Source: Oceanospirillaceae bacterium
GTDB lineage: Bacteria > Pseudomonadota > Gammaproteobacteria > Pseudomonadales > Balneatricaceae
DNA length: 64,000 nucleotides
Assembly (NCBI GenBank): GCA_029938085.1
Contig: JAPYOS010000007.1
Location: forward strand, 25,276-89,275
Direction: 5' to 3'
The position numbers and the translations under genes are program-made. This document shows, piece after piece, positions 1 to 10,800 of this stretch; position 1 is the stretch's first letter, and every line of letters starts with the position of its first letter. The notes under the pieces are model-generated. The model worked only from the letters and a program-made list of their open reading frames with translations, did no database searches and was not told the DNA's origin.

Positions 1-51
1 GATTATACGTCTGCAGCCGATAAGGTAATCCCGACCGTAGAAGTTGCTTAA
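1..51 (+). CDS. 3' end of an unidentified gene
   Basis: The first 51 bases read as an open frame ending in TAA at 49-51, giving a C-terminus that ends in IPTVEVA. It is followed after about 20 bases by a strong rho-independent terminator, as expected at the end of a transcription unit. Only 16 residues are visible, so the product cannot be named. It could be chance open frame; the terminator placement is the main support. Confidence 0.4.
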   Translation, partial: DYTSAADKVIPTVEVA

Positions 52-71
52 ACTCAACCTTCAGCGGTAAC

Positions 72-107
72 AAAAAGCCTCTAGTTATCATTAACTAGGG
101 GCTTTTT
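72..107 (+). terminator. Rho-independent terminator
   Basis: A long stem pairs AAAAAGCCTCTAGTTA with TTAACTAGGGGCTTTTTT around a three-base loop and runs into a T tract. It closes the gene that ends at base 51 and separates it from the diguanylate cyclase gene. Confidence 0.85.
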
Positions 108-179
108 TATGCCTATTTTTCTGCACTTTCAAGCAGCTTGAGCTAGACTGTTGGCTGGCGTCTAATTTTGGATGAATTT

Positions 180-1106
180 ATGAAAGTATTGTTAGTCGAA
201 GACTCTATTGCTTCATTACAAGTAACACAAAGGTTTGTTGAAGACGCTGGCCACTCAGTGATCACCGCTCGTGATGGTGAACAAGGTATCCAGCAATTTT
301 TAACCCACAACCCTGACCTAGTGTTGCTCGACGTTAACATGCCCAATATGGATGGCTACCAATGTGCGCAGCGTATCCGAGAAAATTGCCAGCAAGGTAA
401 CCTTTGGATTCCTATCATTTTTTTGAGCGCAGAGATCACCGAAGATGCCATCGTTAAAGGTATCGATTCTGGTGGTGATGATTACCTTCCGAAACCAGTG
501 ACGCAAAGGGTACTGAGCGCAAAGCTGCGTGCGATGTCGCGTATTGCAGACATGCGCAAAGAACTCGAAGAGGCCAGTGCACGCTTAAAACTGCTGTCTT
601 CTATTGATGGTTTAACTCAGCTTTACAACCGCCGTCATTTTGATGAAGTGTTGGAGCTTGAATGGTCCCGCGCCGAGCGTACCCAAGAACCCTTATCCTT
701 AATCCTGTGCGATATTGACCACTTTAAAGCCTTTAACGACAACTATGGTCATGTTGCTGGTGATGATGCCTTAGTGAGAACTAGTCAGACCATCATGCAT
801 ACATTGCAAAGGCCCACCGACTTAGCTGCACGCTACGGCGGTGAGGAGTTTGCAATAATATTACCTGCAACGCCAACGGTTGGGGCTATGGTGGTGGCAG
901 AACAGATGCGCAAAGCCATGGATGCCTTAGCAATACCGCACGATTACTCTAATGCGAGCAATATCGTGTCGATGAGCATCGGTGTTTCAAGCTACTACCC
1001 GGCCCAGGCCAATAGCAGTTTTGTTGCATTACTAGATGCTGCAGATCGGGGTTTATATCGAGCCAAAAAAAATGGCCGCAATCGAATCGAAATGCAGCCA
1101 CTTTAA
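180..1106 (+). CDS. Response regulator diguanylate cyclase (REC-GGDEF)
   Basis: This 308-residue cytosolic protein has an N-terminal receiver domain (about residues 1-120; acidic pocket LLVEDS, phosphoacceptor D51 in LLDVNMPNMDG, K in YLPKPV). A short linker leads to a GGDEF domain with the active-site signature GGEEF near residue 220. It is therefore expected to make cyclic di-GMP from two GTP under control of phosphorylation. RPTD lies exactly five residues before GGEEF and matches the RxxD inhibitory site, so product inhibition is likely. The layout resembles PleD/WspR-type cyclases. ATG 180 was chosen over an upstream in-frame TTG at 168 because the family starts MKVLLVEDS and GGAT lies upstream. 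The partner kinase is not in the window. Confidence 0.93.
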   Translation: MKVLLVEDSIASLQVTQRFVEDAGHSVITARDGEQGIQQFLTHNPDLVLLDVNMPNMDGYQCAQRIRENCQQGNLWIPIIFLSAEITEDAIVKGIDSGGDDYLPKPVTQRVLSAKLRAMSRIADMRKELEEASARLKLLSSIDGLTQLYNRRHFDEVLELEWSRAERTQEPLSLILCDIDHFKAFNDNYGHVAGDDALVRTSQTIMHTLQRPTDLAARYGGEEFAIILPATPTVGAMVVAEQMRKAMDALAIPHDYSNASNIVSMSIGVSSYYPAQANSSFVALLDAADRGLYRAKKNGRNRIEMQPL

Positions 1107-1120
1107 CGACCCAGACCTAC

Positions 1121-2335
1121 TTAGAGCCGAGCCAAGGCCTGCGCCAGGTCCGCTTCAATATCGTCATATGCTTCTAAGCCAACAGACACACGAATTAAGT
1201 TATCGTTAATACCTGCTAAGCTTCGGGCCTCTGGCGTCATTTTCCCATGGGTGGTGGTCGCTGGATGAGTAATGGTGGATTTTGCATCACCAAAATTACC
1301 CGTAATGGACATCAGTTGCGTATTATCAATACAACGCCACGCCATGGCTTTATCACCCACCAGCTCAAACGACACTACACCACCAAACCAACGCTGCTGT
1401 TGTTGGGCCAAAGCATGCTGGGCATGACTCGGCAAACCGGTGTAGTACACCCGCGCTACCTGGGGCTGGGCTTCAAGCCAAGTGGCCAATTGGAGGGCGC
1501 TTTGGCAATGGGCCTGCATACGCAAGCTAAGGGTTTCTAAGCCGTTTAGAAACACCCATGCGTTAAACGGGCTCATGGTCGTACCGGCGGTACGCAGAAA
1601 GGCAAATACAGGCTCCATTAAGGCGTGACTACCGATTGCCACACCCCCGACACAACGACCCTGACCATCAATGTATTTAGTGGCCGAGTGCATCACAATA
1701 TCAGCGCCCATTGACAGTGGGTTTTGTAATATCGGCGTACAAAAACAATTGTCCACAACCAACAAGGCATCACACGAATGTGCCAATAATGCCAGCTTTT
1801 TAATATCCCCTACTTCACCCAATGGATTTGATGGTGACTCTAAAAACAACATTTTGGTATTGTCCTGAACCGCATCTTTCCAGGCATCAATATCTGCTGG
1901 GCTAACATAGGTTGTACTAATACCTAACTTGGCCAACACATTGTCAAATAAACCAATGATTGAGCCAAAAATACTGCACGAAGAAACGATGTGATCGCCC
2001 TGGTTTAAGTGCCCCAAAAAGATACTGGTTAAGGCACCCATACCAGAACTTGCAGCCACGGCGCGCTCGCCACCTTCCATAGCAGCCATACGTTGTTCAA
2101 ACGCCCTAACCGTTGGATTAGTGAAACGCGAATAAATATTGCCCTCTCGCTGTCCGCCAAAACATGCAGCAGCTTCCTCAGCACTGCCATATACAAAGCT
2201 TGAGGTAGCATAGATCGCATCATTGTGTTCTTGCTCTACCCCAGACATAGTGCCCGCCCTAATCGCCTGAGTGGCAATGTCGGTAGTCGCTAAATGCTGG
2301 CGCTGGCGCTGCTGTCTGGCTGGAAGGTCGTTCAT
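1121..2335 (-). CDS. metZ: O-succinylhomoserine sulfhydrylase
   Basis: A PLP-dependent enzyme of the Cys/Met metabolism family (404 residues) that joins O-succinylhomoserine and sulfide to make homocysteine in methionine synthesis. The PLP lysine lies in SATKYIDGQGR, and SRFTNPTVRAFEQRMA is the family's N-terminal signature. The start at 2335 gives MNDLPARQ and leaves one base after the purF stop codon; a longer frame would run back into purF. The purF-metZ order is standard in pseudomonads, which supports MetZ rather than cystathionine gamma-synthase, though the activity rests on family and context. Confidence 0.92.
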   Translation of the reverse strand: MNDLPARQQRQRQHLATTDIATQAIRAGTMSGVEQEHNDAIYATSSFVYGSAEEAAACFGGQREGNIYSRFTNPTVRAFEQRMAAMEGGERAVAASSGMGALTSIFLGHLNQGDHIVSSCSIFGSIIGLFDNVLAKLGISTTYVSPADIDAWKDAVQDNTKMLFLESPSNPLGEVGDIKKLALLAHSCDALLVVDNCFCTPILQNPLSMGADIVMHSATKYIDGQGRCVGGVAIGSHALMEPVFAFLRTAGTTMSPFNAWVFLNGLETLSLRMQAHCQSALQLATWLEAQPQVARVYYTGLPSHAQHALAQQQQRWFGGVVSFELVGDKAMAWRCIDNTQLMSITGNFGDAKSTITHPATTTHGKMTPEARSLAGINDNLIRVSVGLEAYDDIEADLAQALARL

Positions 2336-2336
2336 A

Positions 2337-3857
2337 TTACAACTTACTTTGCATATTAGTGGCAGACGAAACGTCATCATCAATGACGTTCATTTTATTC
2401 ATATTACCATCATTACGTGATGCTTCTAAAGCGTCTAAATAAGCTGCATCGACGTCGCCGGTAATATAGTTGCCGTTAAATACAGAGCAATCAAAATGGG
2501 TGATGTTACTACCGCCACCTTGGGTCGAACGGACCAAGTCCTCAAGATCTTGGTATATCATGCGGTCGGCACCAATCACCTCACCCACTTGGTCATCGGT
2601 ACGGCCGTTGGCAACCAGCTCATCTACCGAAGGCATATCAATGCCGTAGACGTTAGGGAAACGCACAGCTGGCGCGGCGGAAGCGAAATACACCTTCTTG
2701 GCGCCCATTTCGCGAGCCATTTCGATGATCTGCATAGAAGTGGTGCCTCGAACGATGGAATCGTCCATTAACAGCACATTTTTACCCCGAAATTCGAGTT
2801 CAATGGGGTTTAGTTTTTGGCGCACTGATTTTTGACGCTGAGCTTGACCCGGCATAATAAACGTACGGCCAATATAACGATTCTTAATATAGCCCTCGCG
2901 TAACTTAACCCCCAACTTGCTGGCCAACTCGACGGCAGAGGTACGACTGGTGTCCGGAATAGGTATTACCACATCAATGTCATGATCAGGCCATTCGCGC
3001 AAAATCTTATCGGCTAGGTATTCACCCATTTTCAAACGCGCCTTATACACCGAAATGCCGTCCATCACTGAGTCTGGACGAGCTAGATACACATATTCAA
3101 AAATACACGGTGAATAACTTGGGTTATCTGAGCATTGACGGGTGAAAACCTGTCCTTGTTCAGTAATGTAGATACACTCGCCAGGCGCTAAATCGCGCAC
3201 TAACGTGTAACCCGCCGAGTCTAAGGCAACGCTTTCCGAAGCCACCATGTATTCAGTACCGAGTTCAGACTCACGTTTACCATAACAAAGTGGACGAATA
3301 CCGAACGGGTCGCGCATGCCAACGATGCCATTACCTGTAATCATGGCGATTACCGCGTAACCGCCTACGCATCGGCGATGAACTTGCCTAACAGCATAGA
3401 AAATATCTTCTTCGCTGGGCACCAATTGCCCCAAACGCTGCAGTTCGTGTGCAAACACGTTGAGCAACACTTCTGAGTCTGAGTTGGTATTGATGTGGCG
3501 CAAATCCGCCTTAAATATGCTCTCAGCAATTTCCGATGCATTGGTTAGGTTGCCGTTGTGGGCTAAGGCAATACCATAAGGCGAGTTAACATAAAATGGC
3601 TGTGCTTCGGCAGCACTTGAGCTGCCGGCAGTAGGATAACGCACATGGCCAATACCCATATTGCCCACCAAACGGCGCATATGGCGAGTCCGAAAGACAT
3701 CGCGTACTAAACCATTATCCTTGCGTAGAAAAAAGCGTCCATCATGGCAAGTCACCATACCTGCGGCGTCCTGGCCACGGTGTTGTAAAAATGTCAGGGC
3801 ATCATAGATTTCCTGATTAACATAAGACTTGGCTACAATGCCAACAATACCACACAT
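2337..3857 (-). CDS. purF: Amidophosphoribosyltransferase
   Basis: First committed step of purine synthesis: PRPP plus glutamine gives 5-phosphoribosylamine. The 506-residue protein begins MCGIVGIV, so Cys2 becomes the N-terminal nucleophile of the class II glutaminase domain (about 1-240). The phosphoribosyltransferase domain carries the PRPP loop [14 protein letters not shown]. Length and both domains are normal. It lies 21 bp after cvpA and 1 bp before metZ in the long reverse-strand cluster, the usual cvpA-purF pair. Confidence 0.97.
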   Translation of the reverse strand: MCGIVGIVAKSYVNQEIYDALTFLQHRGQDAAGMVTCHDGRFFLRKDNGLVRDVFRTRHMRRLVGNMGIGHVRYPTAGSSSAAEAQPFYVNSPYGIALAHNGNLTNASEIAESIFKADLRHINTNSDSEVLLNVFAHELQRLGQLVPSEEDIFYAVRQVHRRCVGGYAVIAMITGNGIVGMRDPFGIRPLCYGKRESELGTEYMVASESVALDSAGYTLVRDLAPGECIYITEQGQVFTRQCSDNPSYSPCIFEYVYLARPDSVMDGISVYKARLKMGEYLADKILREWPDHDIDVVIPIPDTSRTSAVELASKLGVKLREGYIKNRYIGRTFIMPGQAQRQKSVRQKLNPIELEFRGKNVLLMDDSIVRGTTSMQIIEMAREMGAKKVYFASAAPAVRFPNVYGIDMPSVDELVANGRTDDQVGEVIGADRMIYQDLEDLVRSTQGGGSNITHFDCSVFNGNYITGDVDAAYLDALEASRNDGNMNKMNVIDDDVSSATNMQSKL

Positions 3858-3878
3858 GTCTAACTCCTCAGTACAACA

Positions 3879-4397
3879 CTAAAACAGTGTCGGTTGTAAC
3901 ATATCCAACACGTCGGTTGCGCTGCTGGACACTTTATAAGACCACTCATCAACTAAGATAAAGTGAGGAATAATAAGAGAATTTTGCCACCACTGATCAT
4001 TACTAACTGGAGTTAACGATAGCAGTGAAACGATAACGATGGCTAATAAACCGCCTCGAACAATGCCAAACACCATACCAAACAGACGGTCAGTACCCGA
4101 CAACCCGGTGGCAGACACCAACCGAGAGAAGACGTTATTAACTAACGCGCCCACCACTAAGGTGGCGGCAAATAACACGGCAAAGGCCGCAATAATACGA
4201 AACTGTGGTTGGTCGATCCAATCGACCATAAGGTTGCTCAATTTGAAAGAAAACAAACGTGCAACAAAAAATGCAGCCACCCAGCTGGCCAAAGACAGGA
4301 GCTCTTTTACGAACCCGCGTAACAAACCAAAGACGCTGGAAATGGCAATAATAGCCACCAAGATCCAGTCAAATACATTAAGACTTTCCATATACAA
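3879..4397 (-). CDS. cvpA: CvpA family membrane protein
   Basis: A 172-residue inner-membrane protein with four hydrophobic segments (starting WILVAIIAISSVFGLLRG) that matches CvpA, the small membrane protein encoded just before purF in many gammaproteobacteria and originally linked to colicin V export. Its molecular role remains unclear. Two ATGs (4397 and 4391) are possible; MESLNVFDW at 4391 may be the true start. It sits between dedD and purF, as in Pseudomonas and E. coli. Confidence 0.9.
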   Translation of the reverse strand: MYMESLNVFDWILVAIIAISSVFGLLRGFVKELLSLASWVAAFFVARLFSFKLSNLMVDWIDQPQFRIIAAFAVLFAATLVVGALVNNVFSRLVSATGLSGTDRLFGMVFGIVRGGLLAIVIVSLLSLTPVSNDQWWQNSLIIPHFILVDEWSYKVSSSATDVLDMLQPTLF

Positions 4398-4419
4398 CCT
4401 AGGTTACACGGCAATCAAG

Positions 4420-4950
4420 TTAGGGTTTATTGATCTCATAACGAATCACTATGCCTGTCATTTTAAACTGGCTCTTGAGCTTCACTTGCAAGGCTTGCGC
4501 ATCACTACGATCTAACTCAGGCCCAACCAATACTTTATACACGTTGGACTTGGGCACCATATGTGTATTAAAACCTGCTTTTAATAATTTTTCCGTCAGC
4601 CTAGTCGCGTTGCCTTCGTTACCAAAACTACCCAGTTGTACTAACCAACCATTCGGCAGGCCTTCGTCATTAAGCAAGCTGTTATTGCTAGGCTTAGCAA
4701 CGGCTTCAACTTCGGGCGTGTTGATTGGTTCAACCACGGCTTCAATAGGGCTTAACTCAATCACACTGGTGTCGCTCGGGTCCACCGTTTCGATCACGGC
4801 CAGTTCAGTCACTTGGGGCTCGGGCGTCACGGTATTTTGGTTTTGGTATTCTTGCAAGCCTGCACCATCCAACCAAAACGGCAAGATAATAACCGCCAAA
4901 CTGATTAACACTAAACTGCCCACAACACGATGTTTCACTTGAGCCTCCAT
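4420..4950 (-). CDS. dedD: SPOR domain protein (DedD-like)
   Basis: A 176-residue single-pass protein: a short cytoplasmic N-terminus, one transmembrane helix (VVGSLVLISLAVIILPFWL), a proline/glutamate/valine-rich periplasmic linker, and a C-terminal SPOR domain (about 100-176, with GWLVQLGSFGNEGNA). SPOR domains bind denuded septal peptidoglycan, and DedD helps cell constriction. The position between folC and cvpA is conserved for dedD. The linker is low complexity and is expected to vary in length between strains. Confidence 0.9.
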   Translation of the reverse strand: MEAQVKHRVVGSLVLISLAVIILPFWLDGAGLQEYQNQNTVTPEPQVTELAVIETVDPSDTSVIELSPIEAVVEPINTPEVEAVAKPSNNSLLNDEGLPNGWLVQLGSFGNEGNATRLTEKLLKAGFNTHMVPKSNVYKVLVGPELDRSDAQALQVKLKSQFKMTGIVIRYEINKP

Positions 4951-4965
4951 TTTGAGCGTCCTTGA

Positions 4966-6240
4966 TTAACCTTCGACCAATGCTAACACTTCACCCACCG
5001 TTACAAACGAACCAAAAACAATAACCCGGTCCGCAGGTCCAGCCGCTGCAATAGCTGCAACAAAGGCTTCGGTTGGGACGTTAAAGGTATCGAACTGAGC
5101 GTCAGCCACCCCATTAAGGCTTAACTGTTGGCCCAACTCACTACTCAACAAGCCTCGTGGACCCTCACTGCTGGATAGCATCCACTGATCAAAGCTAGCA
5201 CTTAAGGCATTGATCACTTGTGGGTAGTCCTTGTCGCCTAACATGGCCAATACCGCAATGGTTTGTCCTTCGCAGTTTTCGTTAGCCAGTTCATGGGCCA
5301 AGTTTTGAGCTGCCTGTGGGTTATGGGCGACGTCTAAAATAACCTGTTTGCCCTGCCACTCTAGGCGCTGAAACCGACCCATGAGGCGTGCGTCCGCCAA
5401 ACCTTGCGCAATGTCTTCGGCATCTATTTCGAAACTCAGACTCACCACAGCTTGCACCACGGCGGCCACGTTCATGGGTGGCAGGCAAACTTTAGGCAAG
5501 GTCATGGTCAAGCCAGCTTTATTACTCCACTGGTTGGCTTCAAGCTCAAAATCTATGCCATTTTGTAAACACTGCGCACCGATTTCATGGGCGTAATCCG
5601 CCACTGAACTCGGACAGTCTAGAGCGCCAACGATAGCGGGTTTACCAGCCCTATACACACCGGCTTTTTCGCGGCCAATAAGGTCGATGTTATCACCCAA
5701 CCAATCGACATGGTCTACCGATATGCTAGTAACAATGGCGACATCTGAGTCGATGAAATTAACGGCGTCCAATCGGCCACCCAAACCTATTTCCAAAATG
5801 GCAACATCAAGGTTGGCGCGCTGCATTAGGTCAAATGCCAATAAGGCATTAAATTCAAAATAAGTAAGTACCGTAGCAACGCCTTGGGCATCATAGCGCG
5901 CTTGGTTTACACGCTCAAAACTGCCACATAAGGCTGTATCTGAAACGGGCTTGCCATGGAGCTGAATGCGTTCATTAAAGCGCACAAAGTGAGGTGATGT
6001 AAGGGTTGCGTAAGACAAGCCGGCCTGACCCATGATTGACGCCAAAAAGGCCACACTGGAGCCTTTACCGTTGGTACCAGCAATGGTAATCACTTGCTTA
6101 GCAATCGGCGCGTCGGCTAACAAACGCTTGGCAACAACGCCAATACGTGCCAATCCCATATCAATTTCGTGACTGGGGTGCTGTTGTTCTAACCAGGCCA
6201 GCCACTCACTGGCTTGATTAAAGGCTAACTTGTATGACAT
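4966..6240 (-). CDS. folC: Bifunctional folylpolyglutamate/dihydrofolate synthase
   Basis: A Mur-ligase-fold enzyme of 424 residues that adds glutamate to dihydropteroate and to tetrahydrofolates. The ATP loop ITIAGTNGKGSSVAF lies near residue 55, the central-domain signature is ILEIGLGGRLDAVN, and the C-terminal ligase domain carries LDVAHNPQA. Length is typical. It is 26 bp after accD and 15 bp before dedD in the expected accD-folC-dedD order. Confidence 0.96.
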   Translation of the reverse strand: MSYKLAFNQASEWLAWLEQQHPSHEIDMGLARIGVVAKRLLADAPIAKQVITIAGTNGKGSSVAFLASIMGQAGLSYATLTSPHFVRFNERIQLHGKPVSDTALCGSFERVNQARYDAQGVATVLTYFEFNALLAFDLMQRANLDVAILEIGLGGRLDAVNFIDSDVAIVTSISVDHVDWLGDNIDLIGREKAGVYRAGKPAIVGALDCPSSVADYAHEIGAQCLQNGIDFELEANQWSNKAGLTMTLPKVCLPPMNVAAVVQAVVSLSFEIDAEDIAQGLADARLMGRFQRLEWQGKQVILDVAHNPQAAQNLAHELANENCEGQTIAVLAMLGDKDYPQVINALSASFDQWMLSSSEGPRGLLSSELGQQLSLNGVADAQFDTFNVPTEAFVAAIAAAGPADRVIVFGSFVTVGEVLALVEG

Positions 6241-6266
6241 CGAAAGTAGGCTTCGCTTATGCTAGT

Positions 6267-7151
6267 TTAGGCTTCTAAAACGGGTGCAGGGCGCTGCGTC
6301 ATGGCACTCAAGATACGGCACACAGTGGCCCGCATTTGATGGCGATTTACAATCATATCAATGGCACCATGGTCGAGTAAAAACTCACTCTTTTGGAAGC
6401 CTTCAGGTAAAGTTTCACGCACCGTTTGCTCGATAACACGAGGGCCAGCAAAACCCATACGCGCACCAGGTTCTGCAATATTCACGTCACCCAACATTGC
6501 CAAACTGGCGGACACGCCACCATAGACTGGATCTGTTAGCACCGAAATGTAAGGTACACCTTGCTGCTTAAGCTTTTCCAATGCGGCGCTGGTTTTGGCC
6601 ATTTGAAATAATGAAGTCAAGGCTTCTTGCATACGTGCACCGCCGGAAGCAGAGAAACATACAAATGGTATGCCTTGCTCCATACTCACTTTGGCCGCAC
6701 GTACAAAACGCTCTCCTACCACGGCGCCCATAGAACCACCTAAAAAGTTAAATTCAAACGCCACGGCAACCACATCCAACCCCATGAGTTTGCCTTTCAT
6801 AGCAACTAGGGCGTCTTTTTCTTCTGTGGCTTTTTGCGCAGCAGCAAGGCGGTCTTTGTACTTTTTAATGTCTTTAAACTTAAGTTTGTCAACGGGCTCT
6901 ACTTCTGCCGCAATTTCGGTCTGGCTATTGGCATCAAGGAACATGGTTAAACGGTCACGAGCGGGTACACGCATGTGGTGTTCACACTTGGTGCAGACTT
7001 CCAAATTCTTTTCCAACTCAGGCTTATATAACGCGGCAGCACACTTAGGACATTTTTTCCAAACGCCTTCGGGTACATTACTACGCCGATCTTTAGTGCC
7101 TAAATTGGTTAATATTCCTGCAGGTACAATTTTGTCTAACCAACTACTCAT
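6267..7151 (-). CDS. accD: Acetyl-CoA carboxylase carboxyltransferase subunit beta
   Basis: Beta subunit of the carboxyltransferase that moves carboxyl from biotin to acetyl-CoA, the first step of fatty acid synthesis; it works with AccA, encoded elsewhere. The N-terminal zinc ribbon is visible as CPKC and CTKC (residues about 34-56), followed by the crotonase-like core with [20 protein letters not shown]. Start 7151 ([10 protein letters not shown]) was preferred to 7163 because GGGAG precedes it at the right distance. The protein is 294 residues. Confidence 0.96.
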   Translation of the reverse strand: MSSWLDKIVPAGILTNLGTKDRRSNVPEGVWKKCPKCAAALYKPELEKNLEVCTKCEHHMRVPARDRLTMFLDANSQTEIAAEVEPVDKLKFKDIKKYKDRLAAAQKATEEKDALVAMKGKLMGLDVVAVAFEFNFLGGSMGAVVGERFVRAAKVSMEQGIPFVCFSASGGARMQEALTSLFQMAKTSAALEKLKQQGVPYISVLTDPVYGGVSASLAMLGDVNIAEPGARMGFAGPRVIEQTVRETLPEGFQKSEFLLDHGAIDMIVNRHQMRATVCRILSAMTQRPAPVLEA

Positions 7152-7196
7152 GGTTTCTCCCACCGTGGTTCTGTCACGATCAATGTTTTGTTAGGT

Positions 7197-8000
7197 CTAT
7201 GCGTCCATGGCCTGACGCATAGCCGTTAATGTTGCTACCACCTGAGCGCAGCCGTTTTCTGGTACATCTTGGTTATCGCCCAAGGCATTAACCAAAACAC
7301 TACCAACCACGACCCCGTCGGCTACTTTTGCTACCCGAGATGCAGAGTCAGCATCACGTATACCAAAACCAACGCCTAACGGCAGTTGGGTATGTTGTTT
7401 CACTAGCGCTAGCTTTTTCGCTACCTCATTGGTATTAATCTTGGCCGAACCCGTCACGCCCTTTAAGGACACATAATACAGGTAACCACTTCCTACTGCG
7501 CAGATTTTCTTTATCCGCTCCTCAGTCGTGGTTGGGGCAATAAGAAATATCGCATCTAGACCTGCTTGAGCCAATGATTGGGTAAAGTTATGCCCTTCTT
7601 CTGGCGGCAAGTCTACCATCAGCACGCCATCTAGACCGGCGGCTTGAGCCTTAGCTACAAACACATCATAACCCATACGCTCTACTGTATTCAGGTAACC
7701 CATCAGCACTACCGGAGTGGTGTTGTTTTGCTGCCTAAACTCCGCCACCATGGCCAAGATCATGGTTAAAGACGTGTTGTGAGCCAAAGCACGCTCACAG
7801 GCCAGTTGAATGACTGGGCCGTCTGCCATCGGGTCAGAGAATGGAATTCCAAGCTCAATCACATCGGCGCCAGCGGCGACCATTTGATGCATCAAACCAA
7901 CGGTAACGTCTGGATTAGGGTCACCTGCTGTGACGTACGGGATCAAGGCCTGACGACCTTGGGTCTTAAGTGCTGCAAAGCAACCTGCAATACGACTCAT
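7197..8000 (-). CDS. trpA: Tryptophan synthase alpha chain
   Basis: The alpha subunit cleaves indole-3-glycerol phosphate to indole and glyceraldehyde 3-phosphate. The 267-residue barrel shows the signature [17 protein letters not shown], with the catalytic Glu at its start and the catalytic Asp in SDP. It lies 11 bp after trpB, so the two subunits of the channelled complex are made together. Confidence 0.97.
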   Translation of the reverse strand: MSRIAGCFAALKTQGRQALIPYVTAGDPNPDVTVGLMHQMVAAGADVIELGIPFSDPMADGPVIQLACERALAHNTSLTMILAMVAEFRQQNNTTPVVLMGYLNTVERMGYDVFVAKAQAAGLDGVLMVDLPPEEGHNFTQSLAQAGLDAIFLIAPTTTEERIKKICAVGSGYLYYVSLKGVTGSAKINTNEVAKKLALVKQHTQLPLGVGFGIRDADSASRVAKVADGVVVGSVLVNALGDNQDVPENGCAQVVATLTAMRQAMDA

Positions 8001-8011
8001 GATCTATTTCC

Positions 8012-9214
8012 TTAAAATTCGATGCCGTCGATATCAGCGACGGTATGGATGTCTTTATCGCCACGACCGGATAGGTTAATCACCACCATCTGATCTTTAG
8101 CCATAGTGGAGGCCAATTTGCAGCCGTGAGCCACAGCATGGCTTGACTCTAGCGCTGGCATTATACCTTCTAGTAGGGTGAGCTCGCGGAACGAGTGTAA
8201 TGCTTCTTCATCGGTTGCGGCTGTATATTCAGCCCGACCAATGTCCTTTAAATAGGAATGTTCTGGACCCACACCGGGATAATCTAGGCCAGCAGAGATA
8301 GAATACGGATCTTGAATTTGGCCGTTTTCATCACTCATAAGGTAGGTACGGTTGCCGTGCAATACACCAGGTGTACCCACCGACAAAGGTGCAGCGTGTT
8401 GGCCTGAATCCACTCCGTGCCCACCTGCTTCGACGCCGATTAAACGCACGTCTTTGTCGTCAAGAAACGGGTGGAAAATACCAATAGCGTTAGAACCACC
8501 ACCGACACAAGCCACCACGGCATCGGGTAACTTACCGGCTTGCTCCAAGCTTTGGCGGCGTGCTTCACGGCCAATAATGCTTTGAAAATCACGCACTAAC
8601 TTAGGGTACGGGTGTGGCCCCGCTGCGGTGCCGATAATGTAATAGGTGTTATCTACATTGGTAACCCAATCACGCATGGCTTCGTTCATCGCGTCTTTTA
8701 GGGTTTTAGTGCCCGAATCAACACCAATGACGGTTGCGCCGAGCAATTTCATACGATACACGTTAAGTGTCTGTCGACGAATGTCTTTTACACCCATGTA
8801 AACCACACATTCCAAGCCTAAACGTGCGGCCACGGTGGCACTGGCAACGCCATGCTGACCCGCGCCCGTTTCGGCAATAATGCGTGGCTTACCCATGTGT
8901 TTAGCTAACAAGGCCTGACCAATGGTGTTGTTTATTTTGTGAGCACCCGTGTGGTTTAAGTCTTCACGCTTTAAGTAAATCTGTGCACCGCCGTACGTTT
9001 CTGACAGGCGTTTAGCATGATACAAAGGCGAAGGACGGCCCACATAGTGCGCCATATCTAAATCAAACTCAGCTTGGAACTCTGGACTTTGCCATAGTTG
9101 CTCGTAGGTATCACGTAGTTCGTCAAGGGCGGCGAACAGGGTTTCGGATACAAAACGGCCACCGTACGGGCCAAAATGGCCTTCGGCGTCTGGCAATGCT
9201 ACTGGTTCAGTCAC
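8012..9214 (-). CDS. trpB: Tryptophan synthase beta chain
   Basis: PLP enzyme that condenses indole with serine to make tryptophan. The PLP lysine is in [18 protein letters not shown] and the glycine loop is [12 protein letters not shown]. The open frame extends upstream into trpF, but a GTG at 9212-9214 preceded by AAGGAA gives a normal 400-residue protein that starts [15 protein letters not shown], so this start was chosen. It sits 16 bp after trpF. Confidence 0.96.
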   Translation of the reverse strand: MTEPVALPDAEGHFGPYGGRFVSETLFAALDELRDTYEQLWQSPEFQAEFDLDMAHYVGRPSPLYHAKRLSETYGGAQIYLKREDLNHTGAHKINNTIGQALLAKHMGKPRIIAETGAGQHGVASATVAARLGLECVVYMGVKDIRRQTLNVYRMKLLGATVIGVDSGTKTLKDAMNEAMRDWVTNVDNTYYIIGTAAGPHPYPKLVRDFQSIIGREARRQSLEQAGKLPDAVVACVGGGSNAIGIFHPFLDDKDVRLIGVEAGGHGVDSGQHAAPLSVGTPGVLHGNRTYLMSDENGQIQDPYSISAGLDYPGVGPEHSYLKDIGRAEYTAATDEEALHSFRELTLLEGIMPALESSHAVAHGCKLASTMAKDQMVVINLSGRGDKDIHTVADIDGIEF

Positions 9215-9230
9215 TAGAGGTTCCTTATTA

Positions 9231-9863
9231 TTAGTTATGGGATAAATAGGGTTTAGCGTGCTGCATAAAGGCGCTGATTCTAGCACGATCTTTAACACCT
9301 TTGTGGCTTTCGACACCACCGCTGACATCAATTGCCCATGGATTTACTTGATTGATAGCGCGCTGTACGTTGGTCGCGTCAATACCTCCAGCTAAGACCA
9401 CCTCACTGGCCAAATCAGCAGGGATACGATGCCAATCGAATTGATCGCCGGTGCCACCAGGAACACCCTTTTTGTAGGCGTCTAATAATAGGCCTTGAGC
9501 CCCACTATAAAGAGTTCTTTGTTGGTGTAGGTCGATATCATCACGCATGCGCACCGCTTTAATCCACGGCAATTGGAATTGATTACAAAACTCTGGCGAC
9601 TCGTCGCCATGAAACTGTAATAAAGTTAACGGTACCACGGACAATACTTGGTCGATATCGGCAACACTGGCATTGACGAATAAACCAACGCTAGTAATAA
9701 ATGGCGGTAACTTAGAGGTGATTTGAACGGCTTGTTCGGGCGTAACAGAACGAGGACTAGGCTGATAAAACACTAGCCCAATTGCATCGGCACCACAGCG
9801 AGCAGCATGAACTGCGTCTTCTGCATTGCGTAGGCCACAAATTTTTACTCGAGGTAGAATCAC
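9231..9863 (-). CDS. trpF: Phosphoribosylanthranilate isomerase
   Basis: The 210-residue barrel enzyme converts N-phosphoribosylanthranilate to the carboxyphenylamino sugar in tryptophan synthesis. The N-terminus [12 protein letters not shown] carries the catalytic Cys; [10 protein letters not shown] and [10 protein letters not shown] form the phosphate-binding end. It stands alone as trpF (not fused to trpC), followed by trpBA, the usual layout in pseudomonads. About 85 bp separate it from truA. Confidence 0.96.
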   Translation of the reverse strand: MILPRVKICGLRNAEDAVHAARCGADAIGLVFYQPSPRSVTPEQAVQITSKLPPFITSVGLFVNASVADIDQVLSVVPLTLLQFHGDESPEFCNQFQLPWIKAVRMRDDIDLHQQRTLYSGAQGLLLDAYKKGVPGGTGDQFDWHRIPADLASEVVLAGGIDATNVQRAINQVNPWAIDVSGGVESHKGVKDRARISAFMQHAKPYLSHN

Positions 9864-9948
9864 AGTGAGTCGCTGACTATAAATAGTTGAGTTTACGAGG
9901 CTAATGGTAGCAGATAAGCGACCAGTTGTGCGCCAATTTTTCGACGCA

Positions 9949-10800
9949 TTAAAGATTCATCCAAGGCGATAAAAAATGCGGCCCCATCATCTGCTCAGGT
10001 AGTCCAAACTTGTTATCGTATTCGGCATTAACGAAATACAAACCATAAGGTGGTGCGGTGGCTGCACTGGCCCTACGGTCTTTTGCAGCCAGCACCTCTA
10101 AGGCCCAGTCTGAGGGTGCATCACCTGCCCCTACCTTCATCAACAAACCCGCCAAATTGCGAATCATATGATGTAAAAAGGCGTTGGCTCGCACATCCAA
10201 GACAATATAGTCACCGGCCTTGATCACCTCAAGGTGGTGTATGGTGCGAACTGGCGTATTGGCCTGACAGGCCGCTGCCCTAAATGAACTAAAGTCATGT
10301 TTGCCCACCAAATGATTTGCCGCTTGCTGCATGGCTTCTACGTTTAATGGGCGGTAATTCCAACTCACTTCTTTGTCCATCAAAGCCGGGCGCATGGGGT
10401 GATTATAAATCACATAACGGTAGCGCCGCGCCGTAGCACTAAAACGGGCATGAAAATCAACGGAGACGGGATGCGCCCACTGGATGGCGATATCATCTGG
10501 CAAATTCATATTGCCACCATGGGTCCATGCTCGCAGAGGCCTATTTGCGGAGGTGTCAAAATGCACCACTTGGGCGCTGGCATGTACACCCGAGTCAGTA
10601 CGGCCAGCGCACATCACTTTAATGGGCTGATCAGCAACCTTAGTGAGCGCATCTTCAAGCTTTTCCTGCACACTTATGTGACCATGAGGCTGGCGCTGCC
10701 AGCCGTGATAGTGGCGACCGTTGTAGGCCACACCTAACGCCACCCGATGATGACCCACTGGCAAAAACTCTGACGGGTCCGAACTAAACTTTGCACTCAT
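9949..10800 (-). CDS. truA: tRNA pseudouridine(38-40) synthase
   Basis: Modifies U38-U40 in the anticodon stem of many tRNAs. The catalytic Asp lies in CAGRTDSGVHASAQVVHF, and FLHHMIRNLAG is the second family motif. The 283-residue length is normal. Its ATG overlaps the fimV stop by 4 bp, indicating translational coupling, and fimV-truA-trpF is a conserved order in pseudomonads. Confidence 0.96.
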   Translation of the reverse strand: MSAKFSSDPSEFLPVGHHRVALGVAYNGRHYHGWQRQPHGHISVQEKLEDALTKVADQPIKVMCAGRTDSGVHASAQVVHFDTSANRPLRAWTHGGNMNLPDDIAIQWAHPVSVDFHARFSATARRYRYVIYNHPMRPALMDKEVSWNYRPLNVEAMQQAANHLVGKHDFSSFRAAACQANTPVRTIHHLEVIKAGDYIVLDVRANAFLHHMIRNLAGLLMKVGAGDAPSDWALEVLAAKDRRASAATAPPYGLYFVNAEYDNKFGLPEQMMGPHFLSPWMNL